Below the pieces are notes generated by a model. The model was given only the letters and a program-made list of their open reading frames with translations, was not told the DNA's origin and did no database searches. Positions 25,307-34,928 of a stretch of DNA of 64,000 bases are shown piece after piece; within the stretch, counting starts at the first letter, position 1; the number at the start of each line of letters is the position of its first letter. The translations under genes and the position numbers were made by a program. The DNA lies in NCBI RefSeq assembly GCF_007197995.1, contig NZ_VKKH01000005.1, positions 62,001 to 126,000 on the forward strand, given 5' to 3'. This DNA comes from Aliiglaciecola sp. M165 (GTDB lineage Bacteria > Pseudomonadota > Gammaproteobacteria > Enterobacterales > Alteromonadaceae).

Positions 25307-25963
25307 GTGAACACCCCTGCTGAAACGCCAGTAACCTCTGCCGATAAAACCTTTGTGCTGTTGCGCAGCGATATTGTTGAAGGGGTTATCACCGCAGGTA
25401 GCAAACTCAGTGAAACAGAATTGTCGACAACTTATTCGGTTAGTCGAGCGGTGATCCGAGAAGCCATCAATCGTTTGGAAGCTTGTCATTTGGTTGAACG
25501 TAAAGCCAATGTTGGGGCCAGAGTGGTTACACTCACACCCGAAGGCTTGGTGCAGCTTTATCAGGTGCGAGAAGCGTTGGAAGGCATGGCTGCCAGACTC
25601 GCCGCCGCCAATATGACCGATCAAGAGATAGCTGAGCTACAAGAGCTGCTCTCTGAGCATTTTGAAGAAGTTAAAACAGGCCACTCCTACTACCAGGAAG
25701 CCGGTGATGTGGATTTTCACTACCGCATTATTGTTGGAAGTAAAAACACCCATTTGATTTCGATGCTAACCAACGGTATTTACCATCTGGTGCGCATGTA
25801 TCGAGTGCAATTAGGTATGGCCGGTCCACGAGTGTCAACGGCATTCGGTGAACATAAACATATTGTTCAAGCCATCGCTAATCGAGACGGAGAATTGGCT
25901 GAAATGTTGATGCGTCGACATATCCTCTATTCAAAAAACAATATTGAAAACAAGCTGCTGTAA
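25307..25963 (+). CDS. prpR: GntR/FadR-type regulator of the propionate operon
   Basis: About 218 residues from a GTG at 25307; the start is uncertain, since a TTG at 25289 is also possible and neither has a strong ribosome site. The N-terminal winged HTH includes STTYSVSRAVIREAINRLEA. The C-terminal FCD helical ligand domain (about 90-215) has the metal-type His pattern DVDFHYRIIVGS ... FGEHKHIVQAI. It heads the methylcitrate operon, so by position it controls prpB onward, with 2-methylcitrate or a related acid as a plausible ligand. Note that this is not the sigma-54 type PrpR of enterobacteria. Palindromes upstream and one inside the gene suggest autoregulation. Confidence 0.85.
   Translation: MNTPAETPVTSADKTFVLLRSDIVEGVITAGSKLSETELSTTYSVSRAVIREAINRLEACHLVERKANVGARVVTLTPEGLVQLYQVREALEGMAARLAAANMTDQEIAELQELLSEHFEEVKTGHSYYQEAGDVDFHYRIIVGSKNTHLISMLTNGIYHLVRMYRVQLGMAGPRVSTAFGEHKHIVQAIANRDGELAEMLMRRHILYSKNNIENKLL
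25421..25430. promoter_or_regulatory. Intragenic copy of the PrpR operator core
   Basis: TTGTCGACAA inside the prpR coding sequence repeats the exact core of the two upstream operators. It encodes part of the HTH region (L-S-T-T), so conservation could be protein-driven. Confidence 0.4.
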
Positions 25964-26012
25964 GGTCAAATACAGCTTTTTATTAACAGATTAATATTTA
26001 ACGAGGCCTCAC

Positions 26013-26891
26013 ATGAGCTCAGGTAAAAAATTTCACCAAGCATTAGCAGACAATCATCCTTTGCAAATTGTTGGTACGATCAACGCCTATTCGGCAATGA
26101 TGGCTAAACAGATTGGCCACAAAGCAATTTATCTTTCTGGTGGTGGCGTCGCGAACGCATCTTATGGCCTACCTGATCTGGGTATGACTTCATTAAATGA
26201 TGTCATCGTTGACGTGCAACGCATTACCTCTGCTTGTGACCTGCCTTTATTGGTCGATATCGATACCGGATGGGGCGGCGCGTTTAATATTGCCAAAACC
26301 ATTCGTGATATGGAAAAAGCCGGCGCAGCAGCCGTACATATGGAAGATCAAGTTGCACAAAAACGTTGTGGCCACCGTCCAAATAAAGAAATCGTCTCGA
26401 CAGAAGAGATGGTTGATCGAATTAAAGCCGCCGTTGATGCACGTACCGACCCTGACTTTTTCATCATGGCCCGCACTGACTCTTTTGCCCAAGAAGGGCT
26501 TGAAGCGGCTATTGAACGGGCGAAGGCTTATGTTGCAGCGGGTGCTGACGGGATTTTTGCCGAAGCTGTGCAAACCGAAGAACATTATCGCGCTTTTGCA
26601 GAGGCGCTTAATGTACCCATTTTGGCTAATATCACTGAATTTGGTAAAACTGAACTTTGGAATGCTAAAGAGCTAGGCGAATGGGGAGCAGACATGGTGC
26701 TTTATCCGTTAAGTGCATTCCGTGCGATGAACAAGGCGGCAGAAAACGTTTATAACGCTATCCTTAAAGATGGCGATCAAAAAGCCGTCGTCGATACTAT
26801 GCAAACTCGCATGGATCTGTACGACTACCTTGGATATCACGACTATGAGCAAAAACTCGATAGCTTGTTCTCTCAAGGCAAAAACAAATAA
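26013..26891 (+). CDS. prpB: 2-Methylisocitrate lyase
   Basis: A 292-residue TIM-barrel lyase of the PEP mutase/isocitrate lyase superfamily. The catalytic loop KRCGHRPNK has Cys119, the metal site is in [11 protein letters not shown] (Asp82, Asp84), and MEDQVAQ precedes the loop. It splits 2-methylisocitrate into pyruvate and succinate in the last step of the methylcitrate cycle of propionyl-CoA disposal. It follows prpR by 49 bp and precedes prpC by 40 bp on the same strand. Length matches E. coli PrpB (296). Confidence 0.95.
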   Translation: MSSGKKFHQALADNHPLQIVGTINAYSAMMAKQIGHKAIYLSGGGVANASYGLPDLGMTSLNDVIVDVQRITSACDLPLLVDIDTGWGGAFNIAKTIRDMEKAGAAAVHMEDQVAQKRCGHRPNKEIVSTEEMVDRIKAAVDARTDPDFFIMARTDSFAQEGLEAAIERAKAYVAAGADGIFAEAVQTEEHYRAFAEALNVPILANITEFGKTELWNAKELGEWGADMVLYPLSAFRAMNKAAENVYNAILKDGDQKAVVDTMQTRMDLYDYLGYHDYEQKLDSLFSQGKNK

Positions 26892-26931
26892 CCCTACACA
26901 TTAAAAATATAATCGTAAACAGGATACAAAC

Positions 26932-28056
26932 ATGGTTGATAAAAAGTTAAGTGGCGCCGGCCTGCGTGGTCAAAGTGCAGGTGAAACAGCATTGTGTACG
27001 GTTGGTAAGTCTGGCTCAGGATTGACCTATCGTGGTTACGACATCTCTGATCTGGCTGAAAACGCCACCTTTGAAGAAGTGGCGTACTTGTTGTTTAAAG
27101 GTGAACTTCCCACCAACTTGCAACTGCACGATTACACCACCCGGCTGAACGCTAAACGCGACTTACCTCAAGCACTTAAAGAGGTTTTACAGCGTATTCC
27201 AGCCGACGCTCACCCAATGGATGTGATGCGCACCGGTTGTTCATTCCTAGGTAACTTAGAACCAGAAACTGATTTCGAACAGCAACAGGAAGCGGCCGAC
27301 AGATTGCTCGCGGCATTCCCAGCGATCATGTGTTACTGGTATCGCTTCAGCCATGAAAATGTCGAAATCGACTGTATGACCGACGAGCCTTCCATTGCCG
27401 GACATTTTTTGAAGCTTCTAACAGGCAAAACACCGTCAGCGCAACACGAACGCGTGATGGACGTATCCCTTATTTTGTATGCTGAGCATGAATTTAATGC
27501 ATCAACCTTTACTGCAAGAGTTTGCGCGTCAACCTTGTCTGACATGTACTCCTGTATCACCGGCGCTATTGGCTCTCTACGTGGCCCTTTGCACGGCGGG
27601 GCTAACGAAGCAGCCATGGACATGATCCAAAAATTCTCATCACCAGAAGATGCCAAAATCCAAATGGCACAGATGTTAGAACGCAAAGAGAAGATCATGG
27701 GCTTTGGTCATGCCATCTACCGTGAATCAGATCCACGCAATGTCATCATCAAAGCTTGGTCTGAAAAACTTGCTGAAGAGTTTGGCGATTCAAGTTTGTA
27801 CGACATCTCAGTAGCCTGCGAAGAATTCATGTGGGACACCAAGAAGCTGTTCTGTAATGCCGACTTTTTTCATGCTTCAGCCTATCACTTTATGGGAATT
27901 CCGACCAAGTTGTTCACGCCAATCTTTGTATGTTCACGTTTAACAGGCTGGGCAGCACATGTGATGGAACAGCGCAGTAACAACCGCATTATTCGCCCAA
28001 GTGCAGATTACACTGGCCAAGGCCCTCGTAGCGTTGTACCCATCAGTCAGCGCTAA
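26932..28056 (+). CDS. prpC: 2-Methylcitrate synthase
   Basis: A 374-residue citrate-synthase fold enzyme. Active-site motifs include PLHGGANEAAM (His for oxaloacetate) and MGFGHAIYRESDPR (second His and Arg), with the final Asp in the C-terminal third. It condenses propionyl-CoA and oxaloacetate to 2-methylcitrate. The short length and SAGETALCTVGKSGSGLTYR opening are typical of PrpC rather than GltA. A terminator-like hairpin follows the stop before acnD. Confidence 0.94.
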   Translation: MVDKKLSGAGLRGQSAGETALCTVGKSGSGLTYRGYDISDLAENATFEEVAYLLFKGELPTNLQLHDYTTRLNAKRDLPQALKEVLQRIPADAHPMDVMRTGCSFLGNLEPETDFEQQQEAADRLLAAFPAIMCYWYRFSHENVEIDCMTDEPSIAGHFLKLLTGKTPSAQHERVMDVSLILYAEHEFNASTFTARVCASTLSDMYSCITGAIGSLRGPLHGGANEAAMDMIQKFSSPEDAKIQMAQMLERKEKIMGFGHAIYRESDPRNVIIKAWSEKLAEEFGDSSLYDISVACEEFMWDTKKLFCNADFFHASAYHFMGIPTKLFTPIFVCSRLTGWAAHVMEQRSNNRIIRPSADYTGQGPRSVVPISQR

Positions 28057-28076
28057 GCGTTAATACAACCGTTGAT

Positions 28077-28102
28077 AGAGGGTCTAGTGACCCTCTTTTT
28101 TG
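28077..28102 (+). terminator. Terminator/attenuator between prpC and acnD
   Basis: AGAGGGTC/GACCCTCT form a perfect 8-bp stem with loop TAGT, followed by six T. It lies 21 bases after prpC and 48 before acnD, inside an operon whose genes work in one pathway, so it probably lowers rather than stops downstream transcription. Confidence 0.75.
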
Positions 28103-28149
28103 CTCAGCCCAGCGGGTTAACAGACAAAGTAACAAACAGGTAAGTCCCT

Positions 28150-30747
28150 ATGAACAGTCAATTTAGAAAGCCACTGCCCAATTCCAATTTAGATTATTTT
28201 GATACCCGTGAAGCAGTCGAAGCCATCAAGCCCGGCGCCTATGACACCCTGCCCTACACCTCTAAAGTACTAGCAGAAAACCTGGTTCGTCGTTGTGAGC
28301 CAGAAAAGCTCAATGCAGCCCTTGAGCAGATCATTGAACGTAAGCAAGAACTAGACTTTCCTTGGTTTCCAGCGCGGGTAGTATGCCACGACATTTTAGG
28401 ACAAACGGCGCTGGTGGATTTGGCCGGATTACGAGATGCCATTGCACAAAAAGGCGGTGATCCGTCTAAGGTGAACCCTGTCGTGCCCACGCAATTGATT
28501 GTTGACCACTCTTTGGCAGTTGAGCATGCAGGGTTTGATCCCGAAGCATTTGAAAAAAATCGCGCCATCGAAGAGCGCCGAAATGAAGATCGTTTTCACT
28601 TTATTAATTGGACCAAAACTGCATTCAAAAACATTGATGTGATCCCGCCAGGTAACGGCATTATGCATCAAATCAACTTGGAAAAGATGTCTCCAGTTGT
28701 GCATGCCAGAGATGGCGTTGCCTTCCCCGATACCTTGGTAGGCACAGACAGTCATACTCCCCATGTTGACGCACTCGGTGTGATAGCCATCGGTGTAGGT
28801 GGATTGGAAGCAGAATCTGTCATGCTTGGTCGCGCATCTTACATGCGCCTGCCAGATATCGTTGGGGTTGAGCTAAAAGGCAAACGTCAACCGGGCATTA
28901 CCGCCACCGACATTGTTTTAGCGATTACTGAGTTTTTGCGCAAAGAGCGTGTGGTATCTACGTATTTAGAGTTCTTTGGTGAAGGTGCACGAGACTTAAC
29001 CTTAGGTGACAGAGCAACCATTTCGAACATGACACCAGAGTTTGGTGCCACGGCCGCGATGTTCTACATCGATGAAAAAACCATCGATTACTTGCGCTTA
29101 ACCGGCCGTGATGAAAAACAAGTTCAGCTTGTTGAGAACTACGCTAAGCAGACCGGTTTATGGGCGGATGAATTAGAGGGTGCTCAGTACGAGCGCGTAT
29201 TAACCTTCGACTTGTCTTCAGTTGGACGCAACATTGCTGGGCCGTCAAACCCCCATCGCCGCGTACCTACAAGTGAACTGGCTAAACAAGGTATTTCAGG
29301 CGTTGTGGAACGACATGAATCATTAATGCCAGATGGTGCGGTGATCATCGCAGCCATCACCAGTTGCACCAATACCAGTAATCCTAGAAACGTTATCGCC
29401 GCAGGTTTAATCGCCCGCAACGCTAACAAGTTAGGGCTAACACGTAAGCCTTGGGTTAAGTCATCTCTTGCCCCAGGCTCAAAGGCAGTGCAGCTGTATT
29501 TGGAAGACGCGAATTTATTACCTGAGTTAGAGCAACTAGGGTTTGGAATAGTCGGTTTCGCTTGTACTACCTGTAACGGTATGAGTGGTGCCCTTGATCC
29601 AGTTATCCAAAAAGAAGTCGTCGATCGTGATTTATATGCCACAGCAGTATTGTCAGGCAATCGTAACTTCGACGGTCGTATTCACCCCTATGCCAAACAA
29701 GCATTCTTAGCTTCACCTCCGCTTGTTGTAGCCTATGCCATAGCGGGAACCATACGTTTTGATATCGAAAAAGATGTGCTTGGACATGACCAAGATGGCA
29801 ATGCCATCACGTTGAAAGACATCTGGCCAACTGATGAAGAAATCGATGCGATTGTGGCCAAAAGCGTCAAGCCTGAGCAGTTTAAAAAGGTCTACGACCC
29901 TATGTTCGATTTAACCGTAGATTACGGCGACCATATCGACCCACTGTATGACTGGCGTGAAAAAAGTACCTATATTCGTCGCCCTCCCTACTGGGAAGGA
30001 GCTTTAGCAAGTGAGCGTACCATGAGCGGTATGCGTGCTCTGGCGGTGTTAGGTGACAACATCACCACCGACCATTTGTCTCCCTCGAATGCCATTATGC
30101 GTGACAGTGCTGCCGGCGAATATCTATTGTCGATGGATGTACCAGAGGTTGATTTTAATTCTTACGCAACCCACCGCGGTGACCATTTAACGGCGCAACG
30201 AGCGACCTTTGCAAACCCTAAACTGCTCAATGAAATGGTGCAGGAAAACGGTGAAGTTGTGCAAGGTTCTTTGGCTCGTTTGGAGCCCGAAGGCAAGGTA
30301 ATGCGCATGTGGGATGCAATTGAAACCTACATGGAGCGCAAACAGCCGCTGTGCATTATCGCAGGTGCAGACTATGGTCAGGGCTCATCCAGAGACTGGG
30401 CAGCAAAAGGCGTTCGCCTCGCGGGTGTAGAAGTGATCGTCGCCGAAGGCTTTGAACGTATTCACCGTACCAACCTAATCGGTATGGGCGTATTGCCTGT
30501 CGAATTTGAAGCAGGCACCACACGTAAAACGTTAAACATAGATGGTACTGAAACCTTTGATGTGAAGGGCGAGCGCTCACCGGGCGGCACATTAACATTA
30601 GTTGTTACTCGCAGTGACTCAAGCCAAATCGAAGTACCTGTTAAGTGCCGTTTAGATACAGCGGAAGAAGTTTCTATCTATGCAGCGGGCGGTGTACTGC
30701 AACGTTTTGCCCAAGATTTCTTGGAATCAGAAGGCCAAAGCGCATGA
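28150..30747 (+). CDS. acnD: 2-Methylcitrate dehydratase, Fe/S-dependent (AcnD)
   Basis: An 865-residue aconitase-fold enzyme. The [4Fe-4S] cysteines lie in SCTNTSNP (about residue 415) and ACTTCNGMSG (about 475). The substrate loops GTDSHTPHVD and GADYGQGSSRDWAA (swivel domain) are present. It dehydrates 2-methylcitrate to 2-methyl-trans-aconitate and needs PrpF to give the cis isomer usable by aconitase. In this operon the AcnD-PrpF pair replaces PrpD. Its TGA overlaps the prpF start (ATGA). Confidence 0.94.
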   Translation: MNSQFRKPLPNSNLDYFDTREAVEAIKPGAYDTLPYTSKVLAENLVRRCEPEKLNAALEQIIERKQELDFPWFPARVVCHDILGQTALVDLAGLRDAIAQKGGDPSKVNPVVPTQLIVDHSLAVEHAGFDPEAFEKNRAIEERRNEDRFHFINWTKTAFKNIDVIPPGNGIMHQINLEKMSPVVHARDGVAFPDTLVGTDSHTPHVDALGVIAIGVGGLEAESVMLGRASYMRLPDIVGVELKGKRQPGITATDIVLAITEFLRKERVVSTYLEFFGEGARDLTLGDRATISNMTPEFGATAAMFYIDEKTIDYLRLTGRDEKQVQLVENYAKQTGLWADELEGAQYERVLTFDLSSVGRNIAGPSNPHRRVPTSELAKQGISGVVERHESLMPDGAVIIAAITSCTNTSNPRNVIAAGLIARNANKLGLTRKPWVKSSLAPGSKAVQLYLEDANLLPELEQLGFGIVGFACTTCNGMSGALDPVIQKEVVDRDLYATAVLSGNRNFDGRIHPYAKQAFLASPPLVVAYAIAGTIRFDIEKDVLGHDQDGNAITLKDIWPTDEEIDAIVAKSVKPEQFKKVYDPMFDLTVDYGDHIDPLYDWREKSTYIRRPPYWEGALASERTMSGMRALAVLGDNITTDHLSPSNAIMRDSAAGEYLLSMDVPEVDFNSYATHRGDHLTAQRATFANPKLLNEMVQENGEVVQGSLARLEPEGKVMRMWDAIETYMERKQPLCIIAGADYGQGSSRDWAAKGVRLAGVEVIVAEGFERIHRTNLIGMGVLPVEFEAGTTRKTLNIDGTETFDVKGERSPGGTLTLVVTRSDSSQIEVPVKCRLDTAEEVSIYAAGGVLQRFAQDFLESEGQSA

Positions 30748-31937
30748 GCACCGCAGTAAACAATGGATTAAAACAAATCAAGGTACCCGCCACTTACATT
30801 CGTGGCGGCACCAGCAAAGGCGTGTTTTTTAGCCTGAATGATTTGCCTGTACCTGCGCAACAAGCAAGTGAATACCGTGACGCGCTATTACTGCGCGTAA
30901 TAGGTAGCCCGGATCCTTACGCTAAACACACAGACGGCATGGGCGGCGCTACATCAAGTACCAGCAAAACTGTGATCGTGTCAAAAAGCGAGCAACCCGG
31001 GCACGATGTTGACTACTTGTTTGGCCAAGTGGCGATCGACAAAGCCTTTGTTGATTGGTCAGGCAACTGCGGAAACCTATCCGCTGCAGTAGGACCGTTT
31101 GCTATTCATGCCGGCTTGATCCCCCAAGAAAAGCTCGTGGAAAATGGCACGGTCACCGTGAATATTTGGCAAGCCAATATCAAAAAAACCATCATTGCCT
31201 ATGTAACCATGCGAGACGGCGAAGTACAGGAATTAGGAGATTTTGAGTTGGACGGTGTGACTTTCCCCGCGGCAGAAATTCCAGTGGAATTTGTTGATCC
31301 TGCCGACGGTGATGGCGATATGTTCCCCACAGGAAACCTAGTTGATACCTTGGATGTTCCAGATATTGGCAGTTTCGATGCAACGCTCATCAATGCAGGC
31401 ATACCCACTATCTTTTTAAATGCAAAAGACATTGGTTACACCGGCACTGAATTGCAAGATGCCATCAACAACGATCCAGCCGCCCTTGAGAAGTTTGAAA
31501 CCATACGCGCGCATGGCGCGCTGAAAATGGGGCTGATAACCGATTTAGCTGAAGCCAAATCGCGCCAGCACACACCTAAAATTGCCTTTGTTGGTCCTTC
31601 ACAAGACTATGTTGCTTCAAGTGGCAAACAAATAACGGTAGCCGATACAGATTTGGTGGTGCGCGCTTTGTCTATGGGTAAATTGCATCATGCAATGATG
31701 GGCACAGCCGCAGTTGCCATTGGCACAGCTGCTGCTATTCCTGGCACACTAGTAAATCTAGCCGCAGGCGGTAGTGAGCTCGAGTCCGTTTGTTTCGGAC
31801 ACCCATCAGGCACCCTTCGTGTCGGCGCAAAAGCCACACAACAGGATGGAAAATGGGTAGTGGAAAAAGCCATTATGAGCCGCAGTGCACGGATATTGAT
31901 GGAAGGTAGGGTGAGAGTGCCTGAGCCTAAAATCTAA
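30744..31937 (+). CDS. prpF: 2-Methylaconitate cis-trans isomerase
   Basis: The ATG at 30744 overlaps the acnD stop (ATGA, 30744-30747); an upstream in-frame start inside acnD is rejected. The 397-residue protein has the diaminopimelate-epimerase-like double fold of PrpF: VPATYIRGGTSKGVFF at the start, DWSGNCGNLSAAVGPFA (active-site Cys and Lys/Ser loop), and GKLHHAMMGTAAVAIG in the second half. It isomerises the trans product of AcnD. Translation coupling fits a required partner. Confidence 0.95.
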   Translation: MSTAVNNGLKQIKVPATYIRGGTSKGVFFSLNDLPVPAQQASEYRDALLLRVIGSPDPYAKHTDGMGGATSSTSKTVIVSKSEQPGHDVDYLFGQVAIDKAFVDWSGNCGNLSAAVGPFAIHAGLIPQEKLVENGTVTVNIWQANIKKTIIAYVTMRDGEVQELGDFELDGVTFPAAEIPVEFVDPADGDGDMFPTGNLVDTLDVPDIGSFDATLINAGIPTIFLNAKDIGYTGTELQDAINNDPAALEKFETIRAHGALKMGLITDLAEAKSRQHTPKIAFVGPSQDYVASSGKQITVADTDLVVRALSMGKLHHAMMGTAAVAIGTAAAIPGTLVNLAAGGSELESVCFGHPSGTLRVGAKATQQDGKWVVEKAIMSRSARILMEGRVRVPEPKI

Positions 31938-32012
31938 CGTCATTACCGAGACTAACAAACAACGTCATCCCCGAGTGCTCTTTTCGGGGATCTCCATATA
32001 CATCAACCAAAT
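31936..32012. repeat. Dispersed hairpin element, copy A (after prpF)
   Basis: ATCCCCGA / TCGGGGAT (31967-31974, 31984-31991) form an 8-bp stem around GTGCTCTTT, followed by ATCTCCATATACATCAA. One extra degenerate CGTCATTACCGAG arm precedes it. Copies B (43121-43190) and C (45675-45820) share stem, loop and, in B, the 3' tail. It starts at the prpF stop and may also end that transcript. Confidence 0.75.
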
Positions 32013-32134
32013 TCCAAGCCTGCGTACGCCTTTAAAAAGACATGTCAGCCCATTGCCCAACGAATTTAGTCGTGATCATTGCAACTGTACATTTTTTAAA
32101 CTAATTTAGAAGTTCATAAGCAAGGAGGGAACCT

Positions 32135-32530
32135 ATGAAAAATAGTATCTTTAATCTAAAACTGGCATTCGCTATCGCTGTTCTTTTAGCGTTTTCGAAG
32201 AGCAGTTTAGCAAGTGATGCCGACGATTTTAAAGCCGCTTCAAAAGCCGTTTGTGAGAAAATGAAACAATGTGCATTGGCACAAATGGACATGTCAGACA
32301 TGACCCCGGAAATGCGCCAAATGGCAAACAGTATGGTCAGTAATATGTGCATCGGAGTGCTTGAATTTAGCCAGATTGAGCCATATCAGGCACTATATGA
32401 ACCTGCTGCCGCCTGTTTACAGTCAATGTCGATACTAAGTTGCAACGAGTTAATCGAGAGTGGAGATGTAGTAACCCCAGCTTGCACTGAATACGAAAAA
32501 TTGGCTCAAAGTTACCAAAATGGTGGTTAA
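32135..32530 (+). CDS. Small secreted cysteine-containing protein
   Basis: A 131-residue protein with a Sec signal (LKLAFAIAVLLAFSKSSLAS, cleavage near residue 26). The mature part is helical and acidic, Met-rich (QMDMSDMTPEMRQMANSMV), and has six cysteines that could make disulfides in the periplasm. AAGGAGG stands about nine bases before the ATG. I recognise no domain. The Met pattern could suit a metal-binding protein, but this is a guess. Confidence 0.65.
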   Translation: MKNSIFNLKLAFAIAVLLAFSKSSLASDADDFKAASKAVCEKMKQCALAQMDMSDMTPEMRQMANSMVSNMCIGVLEFSQIEPYQALYEPAAACLQSMSILSCNELIESGDVVTPACTEYEKLAQSYQNGG

Positions 32531-32662
32531 ATCTGAAGCTTTGTGTCTTCGAAAGTGACGGTAAAAGTACCTGAGCATAATATGTTAATGAGCAAAACAA
32601 AAGGCTGGGTCTAAGTGTTTACCGCAGCACAAACAGCATTACCAAGTTACGTTAGACAATGA

Positions 32663-33481
32663 TTAATTCAATGCAGAACGTTTAGGTTGATATCGTATGT
32701 AAACTTGAGCCTTATCAACACTCATAAATAGGACGATAATGCGTTTTGCTAGATCGTGGTGCGAGTTAGCAAATTTTTTACTAAAAACGACGTAGGCGGG
32801 GTTTGACAAATAAGGAGGATGTAACTTTTCAAAATTTGTATAACCCAGGGTCTCCGCCATCGATTCGATTGGATATTGACCATCCATCGAACACACTTGA
32901 ACGATTGCATCGACACGACCTTTTTCGAGCATCCGGTGCTTTTCTGTTGGATTAAAAAGCTCTACCCACGTAGGAGAGATCTCCTCGCTATGGCGTTTAG
33001 TAAATCCAGCTTCAATCCCTACAATAAAAGGGCCAGTCTTACTTAAACCTTTCTGTGCTCGTTCCATTTGTGGTCCAGCAATACTGAAGAAACACACATC
33101 AGCCGTGGATATAGCACTTTCGTTTAAATCAAACCCCAAGCTAAGTGGATAAACAACGTTATCTCGCTTGGCATCATAACCACCTATCATCATATCAACC
33201 GAGCCATTTTCAAGATCTGCATTACAGCGTTTCCATGGTCGAAGTGAGAAGCTGAGAGTCGCTTCTGGAAGTGTATTCTGATTAAAAACCTGGCGAATTA
33301 AATCAGGGTTGATCCCCGTCAATTGTCCGTTCTCAGTCATATAAAAAGGGTAAACATTGTCTTGTGGCGCGCAAAAAACGATATCGGTAGGCGTAGAAGT
33401 TGTTTCGTTAGCTGCAACCCAAAAAAGTGATGATATAAAAAAAGCACATCCCAAAAGCAGACTTCGCATAATCAACTTCAT
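32663..33481 (-). CDS. Periplasmic amino-acid-type solute-binding protein (family 3)
   Basis: A 272-residue protein with signal peptide (LLLGCAFFISSLFWVAA) and the bilobed family 3 SBP pattern: YPFYMTENGQLTGINPDLIR at lobe 1 and SVDMMIGGYDAKRDNVVYPL for the hinge region. There is no lipobox and no adjacent ABC transporter or kinase gene. Such orphan SBP-like proteins are common in Alteromonadales and may bind amino acids or act in signalling; the ligand is unknown. An internal Met at residue 5 could be the true start. Confidence 0.75.
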   Translation of the reverse strand: MKLIMRSLLLGCAFFISSLFWVAANETTSTPTDIVFCAPQDNVYPFYMTENGQLTGINPDLIRQVFNQNTLPEATLSFSLRPWKRCNADLENGSVDMMIGGYDAKRDNVVYPLSLGFDLNESAISTADVCFFSIAGPQMERAQKGLSKTGPFIVGIEAGFTKRHSEEISPTWVELFNPTEKHRMLEKGRVDAIVQVCSMDGQYPIESMAETLGYTNFEKLHPPYLSNPAYVVFSKKFANSHHDLAKRIIVLFMSVDKAQVYIRYQPKRSALN

Positions 33482-33670
33482 TAAAACTTTCTCTCAATCT
33501 TTACCGCGTCCACTGCACATAACGTTATAGGAGCTGCATGACACCACAGAAGGATCACGTGTCTTTGTCAGGCAGTAAATCTTTGCTTGAGACATCCTAG
33601 CATGACCTTTTCAATACCTCCATTTACTACTTCTTTTGTTGTATACACCGGTAATTTTGACCGAAAAAAT

Positions 33671-33703
33671 AACGACTTGGACAGCAACGACTTGGACAGC
33701 CAC
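33671..33703. repeat. 15-bp tandem duplicate upstream of the RAYT gene
   Basis: AACGACTTGGACAGC occurs twice back to back (33671-33685, 33686-33700), followed by CAC. Read on the minus strand it gives GTGGCTGTCCAAG, close to GTGCCTGTCCATG repeated on the plus strand after the transposase gene. The remainder of the 284-bp gap holds nothing else supported. Confidence 0.65.
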
Positions 33704-33765
33704 AAACTGTACTACCTACATCTGCCAGTTGTCTAAACTTACTTCAAACCCACCAACCCAACGGA

Positions 33766-34719
33766 ATGATGCCGCTAGCAAGGAAACGCCAAATAAGCTT
33801 GGTCGACACACCCTACTATCATTGTGTGTCGCGTTGTGTCCGCCGTGCTTTTTTGTGTGGCGAGGACAAACTTACAGGCAAAAGCTTTGAGCATCGTCGT
33901 CAGTGGGTAGAAGACAGATTGTTATTTCTATCAACCGTATTTGCTATCGATGTCTGTGCCTATGCCATCATGAGTAACCACACTCATGTGGTGCTGCATG
34001 TAAATCTTGACCAGGCCAAAAGCTTGAGTGACAAGGAGGTGTGCTCTAGGTGGCACAAATTGCACAAAGGTACATTGTTGACTCAACAATTCGTTCGTGA
34101 GGGTAAGATTCTCTCGGAAGCGGAACAATTGACGGTAAACACCACCTTGTCTATTTACCGACAGCGATTAACTGACATCAGTTGGTTTATGCGTGAATTG
34201 AATGAGCCTATTGCCCGTCAAGCCAACAAAGAAGATAACTGTACTGGCCATTTCTGGGAAGGCCGGTTTAAGTCTCAAGCATTACTTGATGAGCATGCTC
34301 TCGCCGCTTGTATGGTCTATGTGGATTTAAACCCTCTTCGCGCCAATATTGCAAAGACACCAGAGACATCAAACCACACCAGCATCAAACGCCGCATTCA
34401 TAACCTGAAAAAGGGCTACCAACCCAAAACCTTGATGTCTTTTATAGGCAACCCCAGGCAAAACCAACCTGAAGGACTCACCTTTAACCTGATTGATTAC
34501 ATTGCCCTTGTGGACCTATCAGGTCGAAGTTATGATCTGGAAAAGCGCGGGACTATTGCCTTGGGAGAATCCCCTATATTGCAAAGATTGAGCGTTGATG
34601 AACAACGTTGGCTAGCGATATCATCATCCTTTGAAACTACCTTCAGCGTCGCAGCCGGTCAGACGAACACATTGAGGCAATTTAAAAGGCGCTACAGGCA
34701 AAAAGCGCAATCTGGCTAG
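33766..34719 (+). CDS. REP-associated tyrosine transposase (RAYT, Y1 family)
   Basis: A 317-residue single-strand transposase of the IS200/IS605 Y1 superfamily, RAYT type. The HUH motif is SNHTHVVLHV (His72, His74); the catalytic tyrosine is Tyr185 in MVYVDLNPLRAN; CTGHFWEGRFKSQALL is the conserved RAYT core before it. An N-terminal basic segment (ARKRQISLVDTPYYHCVSR) binds DNA in relatives. Such proteins process or move REP-like hairpins. It is bracketed by inverted copies of a GTGsCTGTCCAwG motif. The frame is intact. Confidence 0.9.
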   Translation: MMPLARKRQISLVDTPYYHCVSRCVRRAFLCGEDKLTGKSFEHRRQWVEDRLLFLSTVFAIDVCAYAIMSNHTHVVLHVNLDQAKSLSDKEVCSRWHKLHKGTLLTQQFVREGKILSEAEQLTVNTTLSIYRQRLTDISWFMRELNEPIARQANKEDNCTGHFWEGRFKSQALLDEHALAACMVYVDLNPLRANIAKTPETSNHTSIKRRIHNLKKGYQPKTLMSFIGNPRQNQPEGLTFNLIDYIALVDLSGRSYDLEKRGTIALGESPILQRLSVDEQRWLAISSSFETTFSVAAGQTNTLRQFKRRYRQKAQSG

Positions 34720-34928
34720 AATTTAATAGTCTCCTGCCCGACCGTTACATAAATCCTGCGCTTAGATAATTACTTGTTTAGCCCGATATCGTCTGAAATC
34801 GCGATTCAATCGCTAAAAATAGCAGAGCCCATCCCAGTCATCTTGTTAGTCCAAATTTCAAAACAAAATCACTGTTCACATTGAGATATTTATCCACATT
34901 TTGTGACCTTGTTTGATTCGTTGATTAT

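Noticed and set aside
30645-30743. Longer start of prpF
   Set aside because: It lies in acnD; the ATGA overlap at 30744 and the family N-terminus decide the start.
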